Shown here one piece after another: positions 34,628 to 44,810 of a stretch of 64,000 nt of DNA. The notes under the pieces were generated by a model. It did not search any database, had not been told where the DNA came from, and saw only the letters and a program-made list of their open reading frames with translations. Every line of letters begins with the position of its first letter. Positions within the stretch are counted from its first letter, which is position 1. Made by a program: the position numbers and the translations under genes. Origin of the DNA: Scleromatobacter humisilvae (GTDB lineage: Bacteria; Pseudomonadota; Gammaproteobacteria; Burkholderiales; Burkholderiaceae_C); assembly GCF_023231945.1 (NCBI RefSeq), contig NZ_JAJLJH010000004.1, forward strand, positions 1 through 64,000, given 5' to 3'.

Positions 34628-35725
34628 TCAGCTCGCGTCGGTGGCCGCGCGGGCCGTCGGCGCCGGGGCCGTGTGGTTGGACGTGACCCACTTGCGGATG
34701 CGCTCGGCGTCGGCGATGCGCGAATACTTGCCGGCCGAATCCAGCAGCACCATGATCAGCTTGCGGCCGGCCATCTGGGCCTGCATCACGAGGCATTGGC
34801 CCGCTTCGTTGATGAAGCCGGTCTTCTGCAGGCCGATGTCCCAGGTCGGGTTGGCGACGAGGCGGTCGGTGGTATGGAACTGCACCTGGCGGCGGCCCAG
34901 TTCGACGTCCAGCGACGGCGTCGTGGAGTATTCGCGCAGCAACGGCACCTGGTGGGCGGCGTTGACCAGCACGGCGAGGTCTCGTGCGCTCGACTTGTTC
35001 TGGCTCGACAGGCCGGTCGGCTCGACGTAGTGCGTGTCCAGCATGCCCAGCTCGTGCGCCTTGGCGTTCATCGCGGGGATGAAGGCGGCCAGGCCACCCG
35101 GGTAGTTGCGGCCCAGCGCGTTGGCGGCGCGGTTTTCCGATGACATCAGCGCGAGGTGCAGCATCACGCCGCGCGTCAGCTGGGTGCCGGGCCTCAGGCG
35201 CGAGCTGGTGTTCTTCTCGGTGTCGATGTCGTCGTTCGTGATCTCGAGGACTTCGTCCAGCGGCTGGTGCGCTTCGCTGATCACGAGCGCCGTCATCAGC
35301 TTGCTGAGCGAGGCGATCGGCAGCACGGCTTCGGAATTCTTGCTGTAGAGGACTTCGTGCGTGTCCTGGTCGAGCACCAGCGCCGCGCCGGAGCGAAGCA
35401 GCAGCGGATCTTCCGTCGAGTGCAGGCCGGCGGCATAGCCGACCGACTGCGACGGCGTCTCGATGAAGCGGACGGTCGTGCGCGTGGTGACGGTGGTCGT
35501 GCGACGGCTGACCATGGCCACGCGCTTCGCGCGCGGTGCCGCATGAGCGGTGGCCGCCACCTTGCGGTGATGCTTGCTGGCCGCGGTGCTGCTGCTCGTG
35601 ACGGTCGCCGAGCTCGAGAACGACGCGAAAACAAGGGCGCCGCCAACCGCGCAGGACAGCGCCCAACGCGACAGTTGATGGAGTTTCCGCGAAACGGAAG
35701 AGCTGGAAGCGAGTTGCATCACCAT
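34628..35725 (-). CDS. pbpG: D-alanyl-D-alanine endopeptidase (PBP7/8-type)
   Basis: A 365-residue low-molecular-mass penicillin-binding protein that cuts peptidoglycan crosslinks in the periplasm. It has a signal or anchor segment (RWALSCAVGGALVFASFSSSA), a Ser/Thr/Lys-rich linker of about 50 residues, then the serine-peptidase S11 core with SxxK (SLSKLMTA), SxN (SSENRAAN) and KTG (QKTGFIN) in order. The start is ambiguous between ATGs at 35725 and 35719 (MVM); the longer frame to 35767 lacks support. The linker is longer and more basic than in E. coli PBP7. Confidence 0.9.
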   Translation of the reverse strand: MVMQLASSSSVSRKLHQLSRWALSCAVGGALVFASFSSSATVTSSSTAASKHHRKVAATAHAAPRAKRVAMVSRRTTTVTTRTTVRFIETPSQSVGYAAGLHSTEDPLLLRSGAALVLDQDTHEVLYSKNSEAVLPIASLSKLMTALVISEAHQPLDEVLEITNDDIDTEKNTSSRLRPGTQLTRGVMLHLALMSSENRAANALGRNYPGGLAAFIPAMNAKAHELGMLDTHYVEPTGLSSQNKSSARDLAVLVNAAHQVPLLREYSTTPSLDVELGRRQVQFHTTDRLVANPTWDIGLQKTGFINEAGQCLVMQAQMAGRKLIMVLLDSAGKYSRIADAERIRKWVTSNHTAPAPTARAATDAS

Positions 35726-36112
35726 TTGTTTCAGTCTAAGGCAAAGGAAAAATCCATGCAAGATCAAAAGCTTGCGTGGATTTCCTCAACCGGACGTCGA
35801 ACGAGCGGGGCCGCTTGCAAAAAGGTCGTTTCGTCATGTGACAGCCCCGCAAAGCTGTCTAACGCAACGACCCCGGTTTCGGCTGACGCAGGGACGAAAA
35901 ATCGGGAGATCGGATCCACGCCTGGACCGACGCGCCCGCCAGGGCAAGGCGCATCTTCAGGTCTGTTACGTGGATTTTCGGCTTCCGCGACGATTCCCAA
36001 GGCTCGAAAAGCGGGCGTTTGACACGCTATTCGGCCCTGGCGGGTGACATAAGGTAAGCACGGGCCCGTCCGCGCTTCCCAACGCGACAGGCCTCTACTG
36101 ACTTACCCGGAG
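35726..36112. other. Intergenic region between the pbpG-like gene and leuA
   Basis: About 390 bases without a supportable gene. The left side should hold the pbpG-like promoter; a possible pair TTGCAT/TAGACT with a 17-bp spacer reads toward it. The right side holds the 3' flank of leuA, where I see no clear terminator. The rightward open frames here have GC-shadow composition and no ribosome site. Confidence 0.5.
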
Positions 36113-37816
36113 TCAGGCGACGGCTTGCGCGGCGCCCTGCTCCGCCGACACCGGATTCGTGCCGCGCGAGGTCGCCGACAGCACGGCCAGCAGCGTCGCG
36201 CGCACGATGTTGGCGTCGATGCCGACGCCGAACACCGGCGCTGCGTCGCCGACGCGCACCTCGACGTAGGCCGCCGCGCGCGCCTGCGCGCCGCCGCCCA
36301 TCGAGTGCTCGTGGTAGTTCAGCACCTTGACCGGCACGCCCGCCGCGCGCGACAGCCCGTCGACGAAGGCGTCCACCGGCCCGTTGCCCGCGCCGTCGAA
36401 GGCCATGCGGCGGCCCATCACGGCGGCCTCGGCGGCGACGCGCACGCGGCCGTCGCCGATGTCGGTCTGGGTCAGGTCGGACAGCGTGACGCTGCCTTCG
36501 GCAAGGCGGTATTCAGACTCGAAGATCTTCCAAATATCGGAGGCCGTCACTTCGCGGCCTTGCGCGTCCATCACGGCCTGCACGACCTGGCTGAACTCGA
36601 TCTGCAGGCGGCGCGGCAGTTCCAGCCCGTACTCGGACTCGAGCAGGTAGGCGATGCCGCCCTTGCCCGACTGGCTGTTGACGCGAATGATCGCCTCGTA
36701 GCTGCGGCCCAGGTCCTTCGGATCGATCGGCAGGTACGGCATCTCCCACACGTCGCCTTCGCGGCGGGCGGCGAACGCCTTCTTGATCGCGTCCTGGTGC
36801 GAGCCGGAGAACGACGTGAAGACGAGGTCGCCGACGTACGGATGGCGCGGGTGCACCGGCAGCTGGTTGCAGTACTCGACGACGCGGCGGATCTCGTCGA
36901 TGTCGGAGAAGTCGAGGCCCGGGTCGACGCCCTGCGTGTAGAGGTTCAGCGCGATGTTGACGATGTCGACGTTGCCGGTGCGCTCGCCGTTGCCGAACAG
37001 GCAGCCCTCGACGCGGTCGGCACCGGCCATCATCGCCAGTTCCGCGGTGGCCGTGCCGGTGCCTCGGTCGTTGTGCGGGTGGGCCGAGATCACGATGGAA
37101 TCGCGGCGCGCGATGTTGCGGCACGTCCACTCGATCATGTCGGCGTAGATGTTGGGCGTCGAATGCTCCACCGTCGTCGGCAGGTTGATGATGCACGTGC
37201 GCTCGGGCGTCGGCTGCCAGACCTCGGTGACGGCGTCGATCACGCGGCGCGACACCTCGAGTTCGGTGTCGGAGAACATCTCCGGCGAGTATTCGAAGCG
37301 CCAGTCGGTGCCCGCCTGCTTGTCGGCGAGTTCCTTGATGAGGCGCGCGTGGCTGCTGGCCAGTTCGATGACGCCCTCGACGTCCACGCCCAGCACGACC
37401 TTGCGCATGATGGGCGCGGTCGCGTTGTACAGATGCATGATGCATTTCTTCGCGCCGGCCACGGCCTCGAAGGTGCGGCGGATCAGGTGCTCGCGCGCGG
37501 GCGTCAGCACCTGGATCTGCACGTCGTCGGGGATCAGGTTGTCCTCGATCAGCTTGCGCACGAAATCGAAATCGGTCTGCGAGGCCGACGGGAAACCGAT
37601 CTCGATCTCCTTGAAGCCCACCCGGATCAGCGTCTCGAACATGCGCAGCTTGCGCTCGGCGTCCATCGGCTCGATCAGCGCCTGGTTGCCGTCGCGCAGG
37701 TCGGAGCTGCACCACACGGGCGGCTTCGTCAGCTGGGCGTCGGGCCACGTGCGGTCGGTCAGGCGCACCGGTGCGACGGGACGGTACTTGGTGGCGGGGT
37801 TCTTGAGCATGGTCAT
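36113..37816 (-). CDS. leuA: 2-isopropylmalate synthase
   Basis: A 567-residue enzyme condensing 2-ketoisovalerate with acetyl-CoA, the committed step of leucine synthesis. It is the long (yeast/actinobacterial-like) LeuA form: the N-terminal TIM barrel shows [16 protein letters not shown] (metal Asp), [17 protein letters not shown] (HxH metal ligands) and [16 protein letters not shown] linker and the C-terminal LeuA regulatory domain (about residues 430-560) bind leucine for feedback inhibition. GGAG lies 8 nt before the ATG. A leader peptide and terminator precede it (separate entries), indicating transcription attenuation. Confidence 0.97.
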   Translation of the reverse strand: MTMLKNPATKYRPVAPVRLTDRTWPDAQLTKPPVWCSSDLRDGNQALIEPMDAERKLRMFETLIRVGFKEIEIGFPSASQTDFDFVRKLIEDNLIPDDVQIQVLTPAREHLIRRTFEAVAGAKKCIMHLYNATAPIMRKVVLGVDVEGVIELASSHARLIKELADKQAGTDWRFEYSPEMFSDTELEVSRRVIDAVTEVWQPTPERTCIINLPTTVEHSTPNIYADMIEWTCRNIARRDSIVISAHPHNDRGTGTATAELAMMAGADRVEGCLFGNGERTGNVDIVNIALNLYTQGVDPGLDFSDIDEIRRVVEYCNQLPVHPRHPYVGDLVFTSFSGSHQDAIKKAFAARREGDVWEMPYLPIDPKDLGRSYEAIIRVNSQSGKGGIAYLLESEYGLELPRRLQIEFSQVVQAVMDAQGREVTASDIWKIFESEYRLAEGSVTLSDLTQTDIGDGRVRVAAEAAVMGRRMAFDGAGNGPVDAFVDGLSRAAGVPVKVLNYHEHSMGGGAQARAAAYVEVRVGDAAPVFGVGIDANIVRATLLAVLSATSRGTNPVSAEQGAAQAVA

Positions 37817-37866
37817 CGCGGTTCTCCAGGAAGATTTGTTCGGCTGGCAACGACGCGGGAAATGAA

Positions 37867-37898
37867 AACGGCCCGCTGCGTTGCGCTAGCGGGCCGTT
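37867..37898 (-). terminator. Attenuator terminator in the leuA leader
   Basis: Perfect 11-bp stem AACGGCCCGCT/AGCGGGCCGTT (37867-37877, 37888-37898) with a 10-nt loop, followed on the minus strand by TTTTCATTT. It lies between the leader peptide stop and the leuA ribosome site, so it would stop transcription before leuA when the leader is translated without stalling. Confidence 0.85.
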
Positions 37899-37926
37899 GA
37901 TCGGAATTCGGTTCAGACGTGACTGA

Positions 37927-37986
37927 TCAATGCACCCGCGGTACTCCGGCTAGGGATAGCGTAATCAGCGCAATTCGGGACGTCAT
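37927..37986 (-). CDS. leuA leader peptide (19 aa)
   Basis: The short frame encodes MTSRIALITLSLAGVPRVH, of which seven residues are Leu, Ile or Val. Several of these use codons rare in such a GC-rich genome: two CTA (Leu), two ATT (Ile) and one GTA (Val), along with CGA and GGA. A TATATT -10 box ends about 10 nt before the ATG, leaving a very short 5' end. The terminator hairpin begins about 30 nt after the stop. This is the arrangement of classical amino-acid attenuators, in which ribosome stalling at Leu/Ile/Val codons when charged tRNA is scarce lets transcription proceed into leuA. Confidence 0.8.
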   Translation of the reverse strand: MTSRIALITLSLAGVPRVH

Positions 37987-37999
37987 GCAAACGAATATA

Positions 38000-38005
38000 G
38001 CACGG
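38000..38005 (-). promoter_or_regulatory. -10 box of the leuA leader transcript
   Basis: TATATT on the minus strand, about 13 nt upstream of the leader-peptide ATG, in an AT-rich patch. No convincing -35 hexamer at 17 bp (CCCACA region), so the promoter may be weak or activator-dependent. Position is accurate to within a base or two. Confidence 0.5.
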
Positions 38006-38071
38006 TGATTCCGGCTTGTGGGAACGAATTGTTCGCGTTGGACGAAGGCTTGCTTCGCGGCGCCGAATCTT

Positions 38072-38713
38072 TCACTGGCGCTGGAACGCGACGCGCACGC
38101 CCAGCGACACGAAGATCACGCCGATCAGCTTGCCCTTCCAGCGCTGCAGCCAGCCCATGCGCGAGACCAGTCGGCCCAGCGGGCGCATCGCGAAGACCAG
38201 CATCGTGCTCCAGCCCAGGCTCATCACCGCGAAGACGAGGCCCAGGATCAGGAACTGCGCCAGCACGTGGCCGTGGTCGGCGTGCACGAACTGCGGCATG
38301 AAGGCGAGGAAGAACAGCGCGGTCTTCGGATTGAGCAACTCGGCCGGCACCGCCTGCCAGAAGGCGCGCGCGGGCGAGATCGCGGCAGCCGCCGATGCCG
38401 GTGCGGCCGATGTCGAGGGTGCTGCGGGCTTCTCGAGCAAGGCGCGCACGCCCAGCCACAACAGGTAGCCCGCGCCGCACAGCTTGACGACGCTGAACGC
38501 CAGCGAGGACGTCATCAGCAGCGCGGACAGCCCGATGGCCGCCAGCAGCGTGTGCACGAGATCGCCGGTCGCGATGCCGGCGCCGGTGGCGATGCCGATG
38601 GGGCGGCCGCCCTGCGCGGTGCGCGTCAGCACCAGCAGCACGGCCGGCCCGGGCACGGCGAAGAGTCCGAGGACGACGACCACGAAGGTCGCGAGGGTCA
38701 CGAAGTCGATCAA
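38072..38713 (-). CDS. LysE/RhtB family amino acid exporter
   Basis: A 213-residue inner-membrane exporter with six hydrophobic helices. The N-terminal ATFVVVVLGLFAVPGPAVLLVLTRTAQGGRPIGIATGAGIATGDLVHT is the family signature (PGP motif, then G-rich). The loop between helices 3 and 4 is an Ala/Pro/Ser-rich insert (EKPAAPSTSAAPASAAAAI). The start is a TTG at 38713. Placed between pssA and leuA, it might export branched-chain amino acids or homoserine/threonine, but the substrate is not deducible. Confidence 0.85.
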   Translation of the reverse strand: MIDFVTLATFVVVVLGLFAVPGPAVLLVLTRTAQGGRPIGIATGAGIATGDLVHTLLAAIGLSALLMTSSLAFSVVKLCGAGYLLWLGVRALLEKPAAPSTSAAPASAAAAISPARAFWQAVPAELLNPKTALFFLAFMPQFVHADHGHVLAQFLILGLVFAVMSLGWSTMLVFAMRPLGRLVSRMGWLQRWKGKLIGVIFVSLGVRVAFQRQ

Positions 38714-38798
38714 GGCAGCACCGCCGCGGGAGTTCGAATGCCGTCGATTGAATCAGATCCGGCGCGCGCGCGTGCGCGCGCGGGCGGCGACCCTGCGC

Positions 38799-39635
38799 CT
38801 AGCGGTGCAACCCGACCTCGTCGGGCTCGTCGGTGGACAGCGCGATCGCGCTCACCGGCCGCCCCTTCGCGCGCTTGTAGGCGTAGACGAAGTAGCCCGA
38901 CACGCCGTACATGCAGAAGATCGCGAAGATCATGCGCGCCGGGTACAGGTTGATGATGCCGATGGCCAGCGCGATCAGCACGATCACGATGAAGGGCACC
39001 GAGCGCTTCAGGCTCAGGTCCTTGAAGCTGTAGAACGGCACGTTGACGACCATCGTCACGCCCGCATAGAACGTGGTGGCGGCTGCGGCCCAGGCCAGCA
39101 CGAGGTCGCCGTTGACGTCGGTGTTGGACGTGTCGACCACCACCCAGATGAAGCCGATCACCAGCGCCGCGGCGGCCGGGCTCGGCAGGCCCTGGAAGTA
39201 GCGCTTGTCGACCACCGCCAGGTTGGTATTGAAGCGCGCCAGGCGCAGCGCGGCGCACGCGCAGTAGAAGAACGCGATGCCCCAGCCGGCCTTGCCGAGG
39301 CCCTTGAGCGCCCATTCGTAGACGATCAGCGCCGGCGCGGCGCCGAAGCTGACCATGTCGGACAGGCTGTCCATCTCGGCGCCGAACGCGCTCTGCGTGT
39401 TGGTCATGCGGGCGACGCGGCCGTCCAGGCTGTCCAGCACCATCGCGCAGAAGACGCCATAGCACGACAGCACGTAGTGGCCGTTCATCGCCATCACGAT
39501 CGCGTAGAAGCCGCCGAACAGCGCCGCCAGCGTGAACAGGTTCGGCAGGATGTAGACGCCCTTGCGGCGCGGGCGGCGTGCCGCATGGGCGTCGTCGCCG
39601 TCGTCCTCGTCTTGGACCGGGATCAGGTCGTTCAT
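38799..39635 (-). CDS. pssA: CDP-diacylglycerol-serine O-phosphatidyltransferase
   Basis: A 278-residue membrane enzyme making phosphatidylserine from CDP-diacylglycerol and serine, the route to phosphatidylethanolamine. The CDP-alcohol phosphotransferase motif DSLDGRVARMTNTQSAFG...EMDSLSD (DxxDGxxAR-G-DxxxD) is complete, and about eight hydrophobic helices follow, with a hydrophilic C-terminus. The start MNDLIPVQDEDDGDD is taken because the upstream 26 codons lack conservation. A conserved neighbour of ilvC in this order, but a terminator between ilvC and pssA suggests a separate or read-through transcript. Confidence 0.94.
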   Translation of the reverse strand: MNDLIPVQDEDDGDDAHAARRPRRKGVYILPNLFTLAALFGGFYAIVMAMNGHYVLSCYGVFCAMVLDSLDGRVARMTNTQSAFGAEMDSLSDMVSFGAAPALIVYEWALKGLGKAGWGIAFFYCACAALRLARFNTNLAVVDKRYFQGLPSPAAAALVIGFIWVVVDTSNTDVNGDLVLAWAAAATTFYAGVTMVVNVPFYSFKDLSLKRSVPFIVIVLIALAIGIINLYPARMIFAIFCMYGVSGYFVYAYKRAKGRPVSAIALSTDEPDEVGLHR

Positions 39636-39737
39636 TGCGAAAGGCCTTGGCAAGCGTGCGCTGCAGTCATCGGAAAACACGAATTCATGGTGCGCGAGGA
39701 TACCGCAGCGCATATGGCGCCTCGAATGACAAAGCCA

Positions 39738-39763
39738 AAGAAAAGGGCCACCGAAGTGGCCCC
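39738..39763 (-). terminator. Rho-independent terminator after ilvC
   Basis: Stem GGGCCAC/GTGGCCC (39745-39751, 39756-39762) with a stable UUCG loop on the minus strand, followed by TTTTCTTTGG. It lies about 70 nt after the ilvC stop. Confidence 0.8.
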
Positions 39764-39833
39764 AGCACGTCGCCGGCGCTGCCGCTCTCGCGGCCGCCTG
39801 AAGTTCAAGGGAGCGCCAGCGACCTTGGGGCGG

Positions 39834-41475
<1,642 letters not shown>

Positions 41476-41656
41476 GTCGGAATCCTTCGCCGCGAGGCCC
41501 ATCCCGGAAGCGGTAACCGCCGGGCTGCCACGCAGCATCAAAGAAACGATTCAGTGAAAGAAATGTTCCGGAGCGACCCGGACGCCGGCTACTCGCCGCA
41601 AGCTCCGGCCGGGGCGGCAACCCGCGGCCTGTCAGGCGACTTTCGACGGACGTCCG

Positions 41657-43498
41657 TCAGAGGTCCTCGGAACCCAGCAGCATCTCGGAGATGCCCTTGC
41701 CCGCCTTGACCATGGGCCAGACGTTCTCGGTCTGGTCGGTCTGGATGTCGAGGAAGACGGTGCGATCCTTCAGCGCGATGGCCTCGCGCAGCGCGGCGTC
41801 GACGTCCTGCGGCCGCGTCACGCGGATGCCGACGTGGCCGTAGGCCTCGGCGAGCTTGACGAAGTCGGGCAGCGCGTCCATGTAGCTGTGCGAATACCGC
41901 CCCTGGTAGTCGAGCTGCTGCCACTGCCGCACCATGCCGAGGTAGCGGTTGTTCAGCGAGACGATCTTGACCGGCGTCTTGTACTGCAGGCAGGTCGACA
42001 GCTCCTGGATGCACATCTGGATCGAGCCCTCGCCGGTGATGCAGAACACGTCCGCATCCGGCTTGGCGAGCTTGATGCCCATCGCATACGGCAGGCCCAC
42101 GCCCATCGTGCCCAGGCCCCCGGAGTTGATCCAGCGGCGCGGCTCCGCGAAGCGGAAATACTGCGCGGCCCACATCTGGTGCTGGCCGACGTCGGACGTG
42201 ATGTAGACGTCCTTGTCCTTGGTCATCTCCCACAGCGACTCGATGACCTGCTGCGGCTTGATGACCTCGGCGCTCTTCTTGTACGCGAGGCAGTCCTTGC
42301 GGCGCCACTCGTTGATCGTGCTCCACCACTGCGCCAGCACACCCTGGTCGGGCCGCTGCTGGGTGTCGCGCAGCTGCGAGATCAGCTCTGCCAGCACGTC
42401 CTTGACGTCGCCGACGATGGGGATGTCGACCTTGACGCGCTTGGAGATCGACGACGGGTCGATGTCGATGTGCACGATCTTGCGCTCGACCGACGCGAAG
42501 TGCGCCGGGTTGCCGATGACGCGGTCGTCGAAGCGCGCGCCGATGGCCAGCAGGACGTCGCAGTTCTGCATCGCCATGTTGGCCTCGAAGGTGCCGTGCA
42601 TGCCCAGCATGCCGAGGAACTTCGGGTCGAGCGCGGGCATCGCGCCCAGGCCCATCAGCGTGTTGGTGACCGGCACGCCGAGCATGTCGGCCAGCTCGCG
42701 CAGCTCGGGCGCCGCGTTGCCCAGCACCACGCCGCCGCCCGAGTAGATGTAGGGCCGCTTGGCGTTGAGCAGCAGCTGCACGGCCTTGCGGATCTGGCCG
42801 CCGTGGCCCTTCTTGACCGGGTTGTACGAGCGCATCTCGACGTGGTCGGGATACACGAACGGCGCCGTGTGCTGCGAGACGTCCTTCGGGATGTCGACCA
42901 CGACCGGGCCGGGCCGGCCAGTGCGGGCGATGTGGAAGGCCTTCTTCAGCGTCGAGGCGAGCTCGCGCACATCCTTGACGAGGAAGTTGTGCTTGACGAT
43001 CGGCCGCGTGATGCCGACGGTGTCGCATTCCTGGAAGGCGTCCAGGCCGATCGCCGGCGTCGGAACCTGCCCGGTGATGATCACCATCGGGATCGAATCC
43101 ATGTAGGCCGTGGCGATGCCCGTCACGGCGTTGGTGACGCCGGGCCCCGACGTGACCAGCGCGACACCGACGTCGCCCGTGGCGCGCGCATAGCCGTCGG
43201 CGGCATGCACGGCGCCCTGCTCGTGGCGCACCAGCACGTGCTGGATGGACTCCTGCTTGTACAGGGCGTCGTAGATGTAGAGCACCGCGCCGCCGGGGTA
43301 GCCCCAGACGTACTTGACGTTCTCGGCCTGCAGGCAGCGCACGAGAATCTCGGATCCGTTCGGATCCTGGGCGGAATTCGAGTGGGGGTTGGGTGAGTGC
43401 GAGGCACTCTGCGGACTCGCGGAGGCAGGGCGCCTCACGTCCGCGGCAGGGGACATATCCATTTGGAACCTCTGTGAATTTCTCTGACGAAAAACCAT
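41657..43498 (-). CDS. ilvB: Acetolactate synthase large (catalytic) subunit
   Basis: A 613-residue thiamine-diphosphate and FAD enzyme making acetolactate or acetohydroxybutyrate, the first common step of Val/Leu/Ile synthesis. The catalytic Glu is in VLVRHEQGAVHAADGYARA, the FAD region around GARFDDRVIGN, and the ThDP-Mg motif GEGSIQMCIQELSTCLQ...NNRYLGMVRQWQ. The first about 45 residues are a Ser/Pro-rich extension with little similarity to the family. GAGGAG lies 7 nt before the ATG at 43498, which supports that start, although in-frame ATGs at 43462 and 43456 also have an AGAGG-like site. Confidence 0.95.
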   Translation of the reverse strand: MVFRQRNSQRFQMDMSPAADVRRPASASPQSASHSPNPHSNSAQDPNGSEILVRCLQAENVKYVWGYPGGAVLYIYDALYKQESIQHVLVRHEQGAVHAADGYARATGDVGVALVTSGPGVTNAVTGIATAYMDSIPMVIITGQVPTPAIGLDAFQECDTVGITRPIVKHNFLVKDVRELASTLKKAFHIARTGRPGPVVVDIPKDVSQHTAPFVYPDHVEMRSYNPVKKGHGGQIRKAVQLLLNAKRPYIYSGGGVVLGNAAPELRELADMLGVPVTNTLMGLGAMPALDPKFLGMLGMHGTFEANMAMQNCDVLLAIGARFDDRVIGNPAHFASVERKIVHIDIDPSSISKRVKVDIPIVGDVKDVLAELISQLRDTQQRPDQGVLAQWWSTINEWRRKDCLAYKKSAEVIKPQQVIESLWEMTKDKDVYITSDVGQHQMWAAQYFRFAEPRRWINSGGLGTMGVGLPYAMGIKLAKPDADVFCITGEGSIQMCIQELSTCLQYKTPVKIVSLNNRYLGMVRQWQQLDYQGRYSHSYMDALPDFVKLAEAYGHVGIRVTRPQDVDAALREAIALKDRTVFLDIQTDQTENVWPMVKAGKGISEMLLGSEDL

Positions 43499-43797
43499 TG
43501 GTGCTCCTCTTCTCGCCCTCGTGAGGCGGATTCAGAACCATAAGATCGAAACGTGCCGGTGCCCGCGTTCGGGTCGGCCTTCAGACCAGCTCGCATTTGT
43601 GCGAAGCACCATTATTGCACCGGCCATCCCGTTTTTGCTCGGCAATCGCACCCGATTCGTGCCGAACCGCCCTGTTCGTCGCCCGAAACCCACGGCGACG
43701 CGACAGCGCCACGTGTCGTCCGCGTTGCCCGACTGTGGCGCGATGACATAATCCCGCCGCGTCATCAGACGGGGCGCGCCGCCGCTTTCAGCCCACC
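43499..43797. other. Divergent region between ilvB and the sigma factor gene
   Basis: About 300 bases with the two divergent promoters and no gene. On the minus strand, CAATAAT (about 43612-43618) is a possible -10 for ilvB, without a good -35. I looked for a leader peptide plus terminator like that of leuA and did not find one. Confidence 0.45.
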
Positions 43798-44367
43798 TTG
43801 GCCACCGACAAAGAACTTTCAGACTTCCTCAAGAGCGTCGAGAAACGCGCGTTCAAGCGCACGGCCTTCGCCGTGCGCGACGACGATTCCGCTCTGGACA
43901 TCGTGCAGGATTCGATGATCCGTCTGGCCGAGAAGTACGTCGACCGGCCCGCGGCCGAGTTGCCGTTGCTGTTCCAGCGCATCCTGTCCAACGCGACGAT
44001 GGACTGGTTCCGGCGCCAGAAGGTGCGCAACGCGGTCGTCCACAACTTCTCGGAGTTCGGCGGCAGCAGCGAAGAGGACGGAGAATTCGACATTCTCGAG
44101 ATGCTCGATGGCATCGAAGGGAACGTTGGCACCGAAAGTGCATCAGATTCCGTATCGCGGGACCAAATCCTTCAGTTGATTGAACAACAGGTCGGTGAGC
44201 TTCCCGCGCGTCAACGCGAAGCCTTCCTGCTGCGTTACTGGGAGGAATTGGACGTTGCAGAGACCGCATCCGTGATGGGATGCTCGGAAGGTAGCGTCAA
44301 GACGCATTGCTCCCGCGCCGTCCACGCGCTGGCCAAGGCGTTGAAAGCCAAGGGAATCGCACCATGA
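43798..44367 (+). CDS. ECF-type RNA polymerase sigma factor
   Basis: A 189-residue sigma-70 family factor of the short ECF kind. Region 2 spans AFKRTAFAVRDDDSALDIVQDSMIRLAEKYVD...RILSNATMDWFRRQKVR, and region 4 LIEQQVGELPARQREAFLLRYWEELDVAETASVMGCSEGSVKTHCSRAVHAL with a clear helix-turn-helix. The linker (about residues 85-120) is acidic. The start is a TTG at 43798; no ATG precedes region 2. It heads a four-gene operon in which each stop overlaps the next ATG. No anti-sigma factor is recognisable unless the DUF3619 membrane protein plays that role. Confidence 0.9.
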   Translation: MATDKELSDFLKSVEKRAFKRTAFAVRDDDSALDIVQDSMIRLAEKYVDRPAAELPLLFQRILSNATMDWFRRQKVRNAVVHNFSEFGGSSEEDGEFDILEMLDGIEGNVGTESASDSVSRDQILQLIEQQVGELPARQREAFLLRYWEELDVAETASVMGCSEGSVKTHCSRAVHALAKALKAKGIAP

Positions 44368-44810
44368 CCAACCAGACGAAATCGACCTTCTCCCCCGTGC
44401 CGGATCGCGACGGCCTGGAGGCGCGCTTCGGCGTGCGTGTCGCTTCGATGCTTGGCGAACGTGCCCAGGCCACCGCGCCCGACATCAGCGAGCGCCTGCG
44501 CTTCGCCCGCGAGCAGGCGCTGGTGCGCGCCCAGGCCGCGCGGCAGGTGCAGACGGCCGCGGCCCCGGTGGTCGTCGGCCGTGGCCGCGCCGCCGTGCTG
44601 GCCAATCCGCTCGGCTGGTGGTTCAAGCTCGGTTCGGCCGCCCCGCTGGCGCTGCTGGTGCTGGGCCTGGCCGGCATCGCGCACGTGCACGACAAGGCGC
44701 AGATCGCCGCCGTGGCCGAGGTCGATGCCGCGCTGCTGTCGGACGACCTGCCCCCGGCCGCCTACACGGATCCTGGTTTCGCGGAGTACCTCAAGACCCA
44801 CCAGGAATGA
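44364..44810 (+). CDS. DUF3619 family membrane protein
   Basis: A 148-residue protein: a soluble helical N-terminus of about 85 residues (FGVRVASMLGERAQATAPDISERLRFAREQALVRAQAARQV), one transmembrane helix (SAAPLALLVLGLAGIAHVH) and a short periplasmic tail ending ALLSDDLPPAAYTDPGFAEYLKTHQE. This single-pass architecture directly after an ECF sigma factor is that of an anti-sigma factor, although DUF3619 has no proven function that I know of. ATGA overlap with the sigma gene indicates coupled translation. Confidence 0.8.
   Translation: MTNQTKSTFSPVPDRDGLEARFGVRVASMLGERAQATAPDISERLRFAREQALVRAQAARQVQTAAAPVVVGRGRAAVLANPLGWWFKLGSAAPLALLVLGLAGIAHVHDKAQIAAVAEVDAALLSDDLPPAAYTDPGFAEYLKTHQE

Noticed and set aside
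35772-36047. Rightward 91-codon frame in the pbpG-leuA intergenic region
   Set aside because: No ribosome site, Arg/Pro-rich composition, no recognisable motif.
43499-43797. Search for an ilvB attenuator like that of leuA
   Set aside because: No short Leu/Ile/Val-rich frame followed by a terminator hairpin could be found in this region.
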